NCBI GenBank assembly: GCA_013350335.1
Contig: CM023537.1
Location: forward strand, 44,452,111-44,516,110
From: Chimonanthus salicifolius
Taxonomy: Eukaryota > Streptophyta > Magnoliopsida > Laurales > Calycanthaceae
Reading direction: 5' to 3'
DNA length: 64,000 nucleotides
This document shows, one piece after another, positions 35,100 to 46,700 of this stretch. The translations under genes were made by a program, and so were the position numbers. The notes beneath the pieces are model-generated. The model was not told the DNA's origin. It saw only the letters and a program-made list of their open reading frames with translations, and ran no database searches. Position 1 is the first letter of the stretch. Each line of letters begins with the position of its first letter.

Positions 35100-37366
35100 T
35101 GAAATACCCATGTTTTGAGCATTGGTGGGAGAAAAAATAGCTAGGTTGGGCGTTCTTTGTCCCACATCGCCTATGAGGAGAGAGTTGATGTCGTATATTT
35201 GAGGATGCATCCCTCCTTCTAGCACAAAGCCTCCTAAGCGTAAACAAGCCATGTGCTAGGAACAAAACCTTGAGGGTTGCCGGAGGGTTGGACACGAGGG
35301 CCTAAAGAGGACAATATTGTGGCTGCGTACTCTGAAACCATAACAAAGCCTCCCAGACCGAGGTGTGTGGCTAATGGGAACAAAGCCTTGAGGGTTGTCG
35401 GGTCAATGAGTGAGGCTGGACCTGAGGGCCCAAAGAGGACAATATTGTCATTGCGTACTCTGATACCATGACAAAGGCCTTTTGGGAGCAACCTTGGATT
35501 GGCTCGCCATGCAGGACAATATGCGCCCAAAGCAGACAATATTGTGGTGGCAAGACGCGGTGTTACAAATGGTATCAGAGAACGGTTTAACTCTCTGACT
35601 CGTGTTAGAGCCGGGGACAGCTCTGGCTTTAAGGGGGGTGGATTGAAATACCCCTGTTTGGTGGACGTTGATGGGAGAAAAAATAGCCAGGTTGGACATT
35701 CCTTGTCCCACATCGCCTATGAGGAGAGAATTGTTGTGGTATATTTGAGGATGCCTCCCTCCTTCAGCACAAGGCCTCCTTGGCGTGAACAGGCCACGTG
35801 CTAGGAACAAAACCTTGAGGGATTGGACTCTAGGGCCTAAAGAGGACAATATTGTGGCTGCATACTCTGAAACCAGAACAAGGCCTCCCAGGCCGAGGTG
35901 TGTGGCTAATGGGAACAAAGCCTTGAGGGTTCCCGGGTCAGCGAGTGAGGCTGGACTCGAGGGCCCAAAGAGGACAATATTGTCGTTGCGTACTCTGATA
36001 CCATGACAAGGCCTTTTGTGAATAACCTTGCGTTGGCTCGCTAAAGCAAAGTCATGCGGACTAGTGTGCGCCCAAAGCGGACAATATTGTGTTGGCGGGA
36101 TGGGACGTTATGTAGGTTCGGGCTAGACCAATGCATAGGGTCTTTTACCAATTTTATTAACCTTTTAAAACGAATAATTATTAGACTTGTGTGCAGCGGA
36201 AAATATTAAAGTGTGAGTGAGCAATAAAAAATCCATCAAAATAAATCAACAAACACCACGTATGCACAACGATTTATAGTGGTTCGGCTTCACCTGAACC
36301 TACATCCACTCTTAGACTCACCCAAACTTGGGCTATTTGGAACTCACTATGATAGGGTAAATCACCCTAACATTACACACCTAGATTTTGAAAGGTTCGA
36401 CTGCCCTAGTCTAATCTTTGACTCCTATTTTTTTATAGTGGTTCGGGCACAAAACTCTAATCCACCTTACAATGATGATGTTTAAAATAAAACAAGGAAA
36501 CACTTGCCTCGGAATGCACTGAACTGAGTAGATGTGCTTCTTCAAAAATCTCTTCGCTTTGACCTTCAAATCTGGATCTCACCGGTGTAGGCAACCGCAA
36601 CAGAGATGGTAGGTTAGGACAAATAGATACTACAGGGTGTCCTAGATGGTTTCCACAATGTCTCTTCCTCATTGAAGGATTGATCATCCTACTGGTTTTC
36701 CATGGAGGCTTGGATAGAAGAGAAGTGAGTGAGAAGGCTTGGACTACCCTAGGAAAGATTAGGGTTTCGTTTCTGATCTCAGTTATGTATTTAAAACTAA
36801 TAGAGGCTAGGTATATATAGAGTTTCAACTTAAACTAACAGCTAGTTCCAGAGGGCCTCGAGGGGCTTTGGAGCATACTCTCAAGGGGCACGACCACCAT
36901 TTTTGGAAATCCCAACTAAGGGTCAACATGTGGTCAATTTGGGAAGGTACAACTGGATGACCAACGGCTAACCTCGAGGAGCTCGTTCTGAGAACACAGG
37001 GTATTTTCAAATGACAGAAGCAAGTTCTCAGACCGAGGGGCTCGAGGGCTCGAGGAGCTCAACCTGAGCTCAAGAGATTTCTCTCAGTTTAAACACTGAG
37101 AGCTCAGGACGAGGGGCTCAGCTAGACTTGCTCAGGCATATTCTAATTTTCTTAATGCTTGGTCCATGAGCCTATGTTGTTTGGTTCAATCCTATGGTCC
37201 TCAAAGGCCAATTTACTTGTGTGGTTGCCAAACACATGGTGAGATGACTGTGGGTTGATCTTGATCTTGGATCTTCAATCTTCAAACTTCCAAGGCAAGG
37301 ACACACACTCGGTCACAGAATTGACAATACATAGACTTGGTCAAACCGAGGCACTAACACGTTATA
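35100..37366 (+). mobile_element. Complete TRIM element, TSD ATAAT, with nested solo LTR
   Basis: LTR1 is 35100-35567 (TGAAATACCC...GTGTTACA). It is followed by AATGGTATCAGAGAAC, an initiator-methionine tRNA primer site after a 2-base gap. The interior is only 76 bp, ending in a purine tract AAGGGGGGTGGAT. LTR2 starts at 35644. LTR2 is cut two bases before its end by the solo LTR 36111-37359, then finishes with TA at 37365-37366. ATAAT lies on both outer sides (35095-35099, 37367-37371). With the nested LTR removed the element is about 1 kb with no coding capacity, the definition of a terminal-repeat retrotransposon in miniature. Confidence 0.9.
36111..37359. mobile_element. Solo LTR of 1249 bp, TSD CGTTA
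   Basis: Begins TGTAGGTTCGGGC, ends GGCACTAACA, with CGTTA on both sides (36106-36110, 37360-37364). It shares with 44673-46149 the blocks ACAACGATTTATAGTGGTTC, CACCTGAACCTACATCCACT and the ending CGAGGCAC, so both belong to one LTR family. No second LTR or pol sequence is present. Orientation is not determined. Confidence 0.9.
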
Positions 37367-37371
37367 ATAAT

Positions 37372-40300
37372 GATGCTTCTATTGACTAATAGCCAACTTT
37401 TGATGACCTACCGCTATCTAAGCTTGCTCTGATTGATCAATAGTCAAATAATTAAAATTTAACAATTGACTATGTTATAAGGTGTATAGGTTTCTATTTA
37501 TGGCATAACAAGATAAAGGTGGACTGACTGAAGAGAAATTTTAAAGAAGAGGTCAATGAAATACTGAATGAGGTGGACAATGAAAAGGCACCAAGTCCAC
37601 ATTTTTGTAACTAATAAGGGAAAATTAAGAGAGAGAGAGAGAGAACTTGGAGAACAAAGAAAATTAACTTATGACTAGCTCTATAGTGTAAATTTAGATG
37701 ATAGGAAGATCACAACAAATCAAATCAAAACTAACTACCCTAGTCAAATTACATAATCCGTGGGTAGATCCACGAAGAGAATCTTGCAGATAATACAAGA
37801 TAAATAAAATGGTACAATACTCCTCAAGAGTAGCTCAATTAGTGAACCCCTTCAAACCAATATTCAACAACAAGCCAGCTCAAGCTACGGTGTGGATGTC
37901 AAGCATGCCAACTTTCCACTAGCAATTTGTAGTTGAGTTTTGGAGATGGCTTTAGTGAGCATAACTACAAATTGTTCTTTGAACTTGACATATGTAGTAA
38001 CAATTTCCATAAACATGATTTTGTCTCCAACATAGTAGTTAGATCCGTTCCGGAACCCATACCAATTTTGTCTCTAAAGTGGAACATTCTGGTTTTCCAA
38101 CCATTTTGTTGTTCCATTTTGGGTAAGAAAGTAATTTTTTTAAATAAAAAAAGTAAAAATATGATAAAAAATAAGAAAATATTACAAACTTACAAGAAAG
38201 TCGCCAATTAATTATTTTCATCATTTCACACTAATCCATGCAAATAAAACATAAATTACCATTAAATACCAATTTTATGTTTGTACTATCAAATACTAAT
38301 TTAAAAGGGTTTGAATTTTACACTAATAGGAATCAAATAAAAATTTAATTAGATAAAAAAGAACTCTAAGAGATATCCAAGAAATAAACTTTAGTTCTCA
38401 TTTTATTCAAAATCGAAGGTCAAAACTCAAAATACATGGGTACCAGATCCATTTCATTTTTTCTCCAATTTCCCTCATATCAATGAAATATTACCATATG
38501 AAATGAAAATATACTTGTAAACTACGAGTGGATCAAATTTCAGCCCAAAATTCAATTTTTAGTCACTTAATCTTAGTGGCCTAAACAGTAGGCGTTCTTG
38601 ATTTAAAGATGCCTGACAATTTTCACCACAAAGATCAAATGGCTATTAATTGAAATTAGGGCTAATATTTGATCCACTTGTAGCTAATAAAGTATAGTGC
38701 TCTTCTACACAGTTGGAATTTAGATGGGTATGTAAAAATTAAAATATATGAAAACAGTAGAGCGGAACCACTAGGGCTTGAATGGGCAATTCAGACCCGT
38801 TTTACCCAGATCAGGCCGGTTCCAGGCAAAGAAGCACGGAATGGGCTAGCATGGAACCCGACATTGAATTATATATTGTCCAGTTCTATTTTTGACTGAA
38901 TTCATAACATTTTGGCCGAAATGGAACGGAATTGACAACTAAGGTCTCCAATAAAGTCACAATCACCTTCAAAATATTTGCCTCTCATGAAAAACCAATT
39001 CAAGGAAATGTGGATTGCAATTTGTTTGTTAAAACTCAAGGACATGAGCTCATCAATAGGAAATCTAGTGATGGAGGAAAAAGGATAGGGTAACTCTAAA
39101 TGTCTAATTTGAGATTGGACACCAAATTAAAGAACCCTAAAATGCCTAATGCAACCCAATTTGGGGAAAAAATCTGATATTTCCTAATTCTAAATGAGCT
39201 GAAATTAATCACCAAACTAATATTGCAAATTCAAAATATAAATTCACCACATATAATCAAAGTAATTCTTGGAGATCTAATGTAGACAATTATATGATAA
39301 TCCAAACTTAATTACAAGTCAAAGTACGAGGCCCTCAAAACAAAGAGGCTTATCAAGTCTTGCATGTATGTAGATCTATCACCAAATGGGACTGGTTTGG
39401 ATTGTTTGGTAAATAAGATGGTGATAAAAACAGAATATGGCAGCAGAATAAGGGTTATTAAGGATATCGGAAGTGGCGAAAGGCTTAGGAAAGGATTGGA
39501 CAAGCTAAGATCGGGGCTAGAAATGCGGGACAGATGTAAGGGAGGGCTAAGGAAGATTATGGCAGCACATAGATGGGGAACATCAGATTGGGACAGCGCT
39601 GTAAAGGCCGATAAAGGACTGTGGCAGCAAGGGGACAGGGTGTGGGGGCGGCGAAGGCAATTGGACGGGCTGTATGGACTGGCAATGGAGAGAGGAGGTC
39701 CAAAAGGGGCTTAAGACAGCAGTTAGGGACTGTAGGAAGACTGTAGCAGCAGTAGGAGGGGTAAGAAAGGGGTGGATCTGGGGTATTGGAGGGGTCCAGT
39801 AGCAAGGAAGAGGCTCGGAGGGGCTGGCGGAAGTCATAGATAGCATGGGAGGGGCTGGCGACACTGAAGGGACTTGGATTTAAGGATTGTCAACACCAAA
39901 GAAGGGTGCTGAGTGGGACAGAAATGCAATAAAGGAGATCTGGGAGTGTTGGGAAGCAACAAGGAGGGTCTGGAAGGCTGAGAAGGGGCTACAAAGGCTT
40001 ACAGCAGCAATTTAGGGATGAAAGAAGAGGATGGCAACAGCTTTAGGGGCTGGGACAGGTGGCGGAAATAGGAAGAAAGGGAGGGGATGGTGGCGGCAAC
40101 AAAATAGGGAGGAAAAGGGGGTAAGGTGACTGGAACTTAAGGAAAACAGGGAAGGGGATGGATTTTAATGGAAGGAGATGGGTTTATCGTGGGACCAAAA
40201 GGGGAAAAGGAAAGAAAAGAAAAGAAGAAAGAAGAAGAGAGAGAAGAGAGGTACCTAGATAGAGGAGGAAGAAGAGTCGTTCGTTGGCTTCACGCCAAAC

Positions 40301-41214
40301 CCTCAAGGGGAAATGACACCATTTGCATGTTCATGGGAGGCTTCACAGAGCATACGTATCTCTCATTTCATTCCATTCTTCTCCTCCAATCTGCCGCTGC
40401 ATGAGGGTTATAAAACCCTATGTAACTTAAGTTGGCTGGGCCTGGCTCGAAACTGGGCCCATGCCCAGCTGGGCTGCTCTGCATCATCTACGTTCATAAA
40501 TTTCTTGAGCTGGAGAAGTTCACAAGTGGTATTGTCTATTTGCTTCATATTTCACTTTCAACAGTGAATCCCACATCCATAGGTTACTTCTTACTCAAGG
40601 AGACAAGGTTTCAACCATTAACAGGACTGATATCCTATAGTGATAGTAAAGCAATGATCATATGGAGAAGCAATCCATATGCTTTAGAAAACCCATATAT
40701 GAAAAAATAGCCATGAAAATATGGCAGAGTGCACAATGTGGTGCATGCATGCAAGAATTAACAAGCCCAACTCCATGCAAAGTGACAAGGAAAGTGACCA
40801 TCAAATAAACCAACTTTTCAATGATCTTTTGATAAGCCAATCCTGCTAAAAGGTCACCATCATCTTCCAAGTTTGGTATGAGGCTCAAATTGTGTTTCAG
40901 TAGACCAAGAACCAAGACATATGGTATACTTCTATTGCAAGAGAAAGATTCCCTAGAACAATAAGCCACTTCAGTACCAAGTAATTATTTAGTCCCAAAT
41001 CTTTAATATCAAGTGCACACTACAAATAATCTTTCTAATTTGTATATGGGCCAACTCTCTACCCATAAGAATGATAACATTGACACAAGATAATAATGCC
41101 AAGTAAAGTCCTTTAAAGAAACTATAGTAGCAATAAATAGAACAAACATTGCACAAGGGCACCACTAAACTTCTCAAGCCACGCACTGTTTATTGTTTAA
41201 CACAGGATCATATA
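37372..41214. other. Long spacer, no recognised gene
   Basis: Holds an (AG)n tract (37629-37644) and AT-rich single-copy-looking sequence. From about 39400 to 40290 there is a strongly purine-rich, G-rich plus strand in which a 116-codon frame (39364-39714) stays open without known motifs. No terminal repeats or domains were seen. Confidence 0.4.
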
Positions 41215-41402
41215 TGGAGACTTTGAACGTCCCCCCACCAACAAGGCCTAGTGGATTATTGTGATTTGAGGAATGATGTATTTATCTTTTTCTTTTTCGG
41301 CATTTCTTGGGTTTAAGCCTTTTAGACCCATTGTTATCATCTTATGTACCTATACTCTTTTCATTAATATAATTTATTCTACTTGTTACCGCTCAAAAAA
41401 AA
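41215..41402 (+). repeat. Possible LINE 3' tail relic
   Basis: Ends in TTCATTAATATAATTTATTC then a poly-A run (41395-41402). A TTTTCATTAATAAA-like end plus short poly-A is common in LINE 3' UTRs. No coding sequence supports it. Confidence 0.25.
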
Positions 41403-41544
41403 AGTATCCAAAAAATTAATCTCATATATTTGTGTGAAGCCTTTGGTGATAAGCCAAGCCTTTGTAATGAGGAATGATACCATTAGGATTGTATTATGAT
41501 TAAAAACTGACTGACATCCAACAGGAATCTTTTCAGGAAAAAGA

Positions 41545-41745
41545 TTGGTCATTCTGAATGTGTAATATTTTCTTGAGTGCTGCTATTTCTTCAACCATGG
41601 AAGTTTTCCAAGATGGGTCACAAACAGCAACATCTAACCTCTTGGTAATGGAAACAATATTAAGAGCAGCAACAAAATTACAATATGACGATGGAAGACT
41701 AATAAGAAATAAAGCATTGAATGGGATGTGTAGTATAGTTTCATT
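41545..41745 (-). pseudogene. Copia pol fragment
   Basis: The minus-strand reading contains SSYCNFVAALNIVSITKRLD followed by CDPSWKTSMVEEIAALKK, the junction between integrase and RT of copia polyproteins. The equivalent in the full element is at 47750-47880 (NPSWKAAMDEKVAALKK). Only about 65 codons remain. It is abutted by hAT-like terminal sequence at 41750. Confidence 0.75.
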
Positions 41746-41749
41746 CAGT

Positions 41750-41915
41750 GTCGTCAAAATTGTCCGATTCTCGATTTGAATCGATTTCGGGGTTGGGCGA
41801 TACAAAACGGAACAGAAAACGTTTTTTAATGAAAATCGTACGATTTTTTGTTGACTCGCAAATCGCTCGAGTCAACCGCAAGAATTGTAGACTCGTCCGA
41901 TACTGTCAAAAAAGG
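41750..41915. repeat. hAT-like terminal fragment
   Basis: TGTCGTCAAAATTG, then ATCGTACGATTTTTT and TCGCAAATCG-type words, resemble the ends of the hAT element at 29037-33865. The opposite end was not found. Confidence 0.4.
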
Positions 41916-42623
41916 AAGATGTAATTCCCCTGCCCTAAGAGGGGGGCTTTTCTGAGAGGGGCATGTATGGGAGAGAAAAGGTCCCATACTGCCCAAGGAG
42001 TTGAATGGGTGGTGGCTTATAAGAGGGAGCACCCCTCCCTTCTAGCACAAGGCCTCCTAGGTGTGAACGAGCCACGTGCTAATAACAAAACCTTAAGGGT
42101 TGCCGAGTAGGGAGAGAGGCTCTACCCAAGGGCCCAAAGAGGACAATATTGCTGCTAAATACTCTGATACCAGGACAAGACCTTTTGGGCCTAAAGGTGA
42201 GACTTGGACCCAATGCAAAGCCGTGAGGGTTTTTCAAGCCCAAAGCGAATAATATTGTGCTAAAGAGACAGGTCGTTACAAATGATATAGAGACATGTTC
42301 AACCCCGCCTATGTGCCTGCCCATGTGCCTGTGTGTTGTGACAGAGCGAGGGACGGCTCTGGTCTTAAGGGGGGGGATTGAAATACCCCTACCCCAAGAG
42401 GGGGGCTGTTATGAGAGAGGCATGTATGGGAAAGAAAAGGTCCCATACTGCCCAAGGAGTTAAATGGGTGGTGGCTTATAAGAGGGAGTACCCCTCCATT
42501 CTAGCACAAGGCCTCCTAGGCTTGAACGGGCCACGTGCTAGGAACAAAACCTTGAGGGTTGGTGAGTATGGAGAGAGACTACCCGAGGGCCCAAAGAGGA
42601 CAATATTGCTGCTGCGTACTCTG

Positions 42624-42882
42624 TGTTGTGGGACCCACATGTCTAGTGATGTGGGCCCCAGTTATATGTCTAGAATCAATGTATATTGAAGGTCAACACA
42701 ATAGACTGTAATTAGGATACACTTACTGTATTTCCTTTTTTGTTCCCTAGATTGTCTCTATATTTTTTATTTAACATTGTATCCTCTAAGAGGAAGACAT
42801 AATCAATACATTAACAGAGATAATTTTCTCTCCTTCAATATTCTCTCTGTTCTTTTCTTTATTTTCATTCTCCTTTTCTACA
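42624..42882 (+). repeat. 5' LTR of the CTCTG copia
   Basis: TGTTGTGGGACCCACATG start, TTCTACA end. It includes a T-rich 3' half and AATCAATACATTAACAG, a likely R/U5 region. Directly followed by the methionine-tRNA primer site. Confidence 0.95.
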
Positions 42883-43769
42883 TGGTATCAGCCAAGGAAG
42901 GTCCTTGACCTACATTTTCCATCTCTTCACTTATTTGGGTGTCACCTTCTCTGCAATTTTTTTTTCCGACAAATATCATCGTCGCCGGCGAAGGTTCTGT
43001 CATCGGAGATCCCTCCTTCCCTGTCATTTTTGACAGTGGAATCCATCCGTAAGGTTGGACCTCAATTTCGTGCTGGCTCAGTGGATTTTCTAGCAGATCT
43101 ATCTTCCAGCCTTTTTTCCGCTCGTGGATATCACCTGCTGGTTTGCTACTTCGATCGACTGATTCTCGGCCTTTCCTACCTCCGACCTCTCCTCTCTAGT
43201 TTCGTCCCTACCTTAGGCCTCCATCGAAAGGGAAGTTCCCACCTTTCATCACAGGTGAGCCCCTCGTTTTGTTGTTCTACAGATTTGTCCCTTGGGACGC
43301 CTGAACCCTTTTTTTTGGGGGGGTTTTCCTTCGATCTGGTTGCAGCTTTACCCTGTGCTTCCTGGTCCTTCTCCATCCCAGTCGCCCCTGCAGCAGGATT
43401 CAATCCCACTCATGGGTCCCTCCTCTCATCATTGGTGGGCCCCTCTGTCTGCTGATTTCTTCTTTGAATTGCTGTCTAGGACATTTTTCACCCTATTCTG
43501 GGTGCTTTTTTCAGTGGATCTAGTTGGATATCACTCTTCAATCTCTCAAGCTTGCTCTATTACAGTCGTCTCTCCCGTGATTCCACATCTACAAGGCTTT
43601 AGCCCTGCTTCGTCACTTGTGGGACCCATATACAGCTTCTTCTTCTCAGATTTCACGCCGGCCTTGCCTTTGGGTCGGTTTATTTGGCTTGTCTTTACTG
43701 CTATTACTCTCTGATTGACATTGTGGATGCTGCATCATCTTCTTTTGGTCCTTCTGCTCCGGATGTCGC

Positions 43770-46700
43770 CTTTTCCGGCTCTCCACAGATTGGTCGAATC
43801 ACGACGGTATTGCTCAATGAGACGAATTATTTTGAGTGGTCCTATTCTGCCATAATGTTTTTAACTGCAAAGCAACTCTATTCATATCTTGATGGTACTA
43901 CTCCCCAACCGGCTAAGACTGATCCAACATTCTTCGACTAGACTGCAAATAACTCTCTGGTCCAGGCTTGGCTTCTTCATTCTATGGAAACCCATGTGCG
44001 GCGTCTCGTCTATACTCTTCCCACCGCCAAAGTTGTATGGGAGAATATGAAGACTTTGTATTCTGATGGGGATAATTTTGCTCCTATATATGAATTATCT
44101 CAGACTACATGCCACTCTCTGAGAGGGGGAGTTATCTCATCCAATACTATTCAACTCTGCAATCCAGTTGGTTGGAACTTGATCAACTTCAATCCATTAC
44201 TTTTAAGGATCAGGAAGATACTCTGAAGTTCCACAAGTATGTCGAATAGCAACGGATCTTTGCCTTCTTAGCTGGACTTAACCCTGAATTTGAATCCACC
44301 AAGGCCCAGATTCTTGGGCAACGACCTCTCCCATCTCTAGATGAGGTTTTCTTGGCCTTACTTAGAGAAGATCGTCGTCATCTTGTTAAACCTCCATTGC
44401 CTGCTGAAAGATCTGCACTGGTCACCACCCATTCTTCTATGCCTTCTATAGCTCATGGGCACCCAGTTTCCCATGGCAAGGATTTCTCATATGATCCTCG
44501 AAGGGACACCCATTGCAAGATGACTAATCACAACATTGATTCATGCTAGAAGCTTCATGGACGCCCTAAGCAAGCCAATCTCTCAGATGCTCCTCCCTCA
44601 TCTAATGTGGTTAATGATAGTGCTCCTGTGACTCATCAGGATCTTAACTTTGAAATTCCGTTACTAGAAGTATGCAAGACCTAGAGGGGGGTGAATAGGT
44701 CGATTTTCAATTTTAGTTCCCTTTTAAATAATTTATCAAATTTAACAATATGTGCAGCAGAATAAACGTGTGTACAAGTGATAAACAAATGAATCAAACC
44801 ATTAATGCAAACCACACATACACAACGATATATAGTGGTTCGGTTCACCTGAACCTACATCCACTATTGGACTCACACTCTCTAGGACTATCCCAAATAT
44901 ACTATGTAAGGGTCTCACACCCAAATAGTACAACCTAGTTTTTTATAGAGGTTCAACCCAATCGGTCTAATCCTCTACACCTATTTTTTAGAGTGGTTCG
45001 AACACACTGTTCTAATCCACTTTACAACGTTTAAAATAAAACAAAGAAGAAAACTTGCTTTGGGCCTTAACCGTTTTCCTTTAAGCTCTTTTTTTCTTTA
45101 CTGAATCTGTATGCTCCTTTCCATCAAATCAACATCATCAAGGTATTTATCGGCACAGCAGTAGGACTTGGATATGACTGGTTTTAGTCCTATATGAACA
45201 CCTTATTCTTCATCAGGATTGGAGTATTGATTACCCAAACATTTACTAAGGAAGATGATGAAGAGAGTGTCAAGAGGGAAGGCTGAATGATCTGACACAT
45301 TGTAATCCTTTTCCTATTTTTCTCTGTGTATCCAATCCCTCTGACAAACGGCTTACTGTTATTTTATAAGACAGTTTGAAGTTCTGCAGTAAGTCACGCC
45401 CGCAAGGCCTTGCAGCGTCCAATGAGGCCTCGCCAGCGGTAAGTCTGCAAGGAAAGCACCTATGTGCAAGTTTAATCTATCCAAACAGAATCCAGCCAGA
45501 TACCAGCCACCTCATATCCATCGTGCATGATTTGCAATTCAATTATCTTAGTCATCAATCAAGGTTAGATGGAAGATTCTAAGATGGATTACACCTCATG
45601 GAGGAGCCTTTCCATACTTGTCATGGACAGCTCCCCAAGGGTATTCAAATTCAAATTTAAGTGAGGTGGCATCATCTCACTATGTGGATAAATTTATTTA
45701 CCATAATAAGCTTCCAATCAATTTACCATAATTACCCATCTCACCATGTGGATAAATTTATTTACCATAATAAGCTTCCAATCAATTTACCATAATTACC
45801 TCTCAATTAAACAGACACAGATTTTAACTTTCTAAATCTGTAGGAGACTGAGTCAGCAAAACACAGGGTCAGCTGGACTCAACTCAGCTCAGCATAACTG
45901 GCTGCGAGGCCTCGACAGATTGCATGAGGCCTCGAGGCTAAAAGTCATTTATTCACTTTATTTTCCAATTGACTTCTAAGGTATTCGACTTAGCTTAAGG
46001 TCTCCTACAGTTCACTTACCTATGTGCCAATACCGTATTTGGTGTAGACGCTTCAACTTCATAGTAAATCTTCTTATTCATCCAAGGCAAGTCCAACTGA
46101 GTCACGTAATTGACAATAAGGGTGACTCGGACGAACCGGGGCACTTACAAACTTCATACTACAATGCCTTGAGCACTTCAGTCGTCTGAGGTATTCAATG
46201 CTACCTCCTCTCCTTCAGGTAATGAATCATCTGCCCACCATGTCTCTCATCATTCATGAATTGTCAATTCTAGTGCTACCAACCATATGGCTGATATGTC
46301 CACCCTCTTCTCTTCCCTTTCTCCTATTTCTAGTGGGTCAAGTCAAATTAGCCAATGGCTCATTCACTAATATTGTTAGGAAAGGGATTGTTCATGTTTC
46401 TCCTAATTTGGAGCTTCACTCTGTTTTGCATGTTCCAAATCTATCTCGCAATTTGTTATTTATTAGTGCCTTAACTAAACATTTGAATTGCTCAGTCACA
46501 TTTTTTCCTTCTCATTTTGTTTTCCAGCATTTGAACACGAAGCAGGTGTTGGGTGGTGGTCGTGAAGCAGGTGGTCTCTACCTTCTCGATTCTCACTATG
46601 GTGTCTCTAAGGCTTGTTCGACCTCTCCGTCTTCAGATGTGTCGCTGTGGCATTGTCGTTTAGGATATCCTGCCGACTCTGTTCTCAAACAGCTTATGCC

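Noticed and set aside
35234..35918. Minus-strand frames of 156-159 codons with similar sequences
   Set aside because: They are antisense readings of the two TRIM LTRs; their resemblance simply reflects the direct repeat.
39364..39714. 116-codon frame as a possible small gene
   Set aside because: It lies in purine-rich sequence that depletes stops, has no recognisable motif and no clear promoter or splice signals.
43030..43714. Two long open frames before the copia gag
   Set aside because: They lie in the copia 5' leader, show no domain, and are not continuous with the gag frame.
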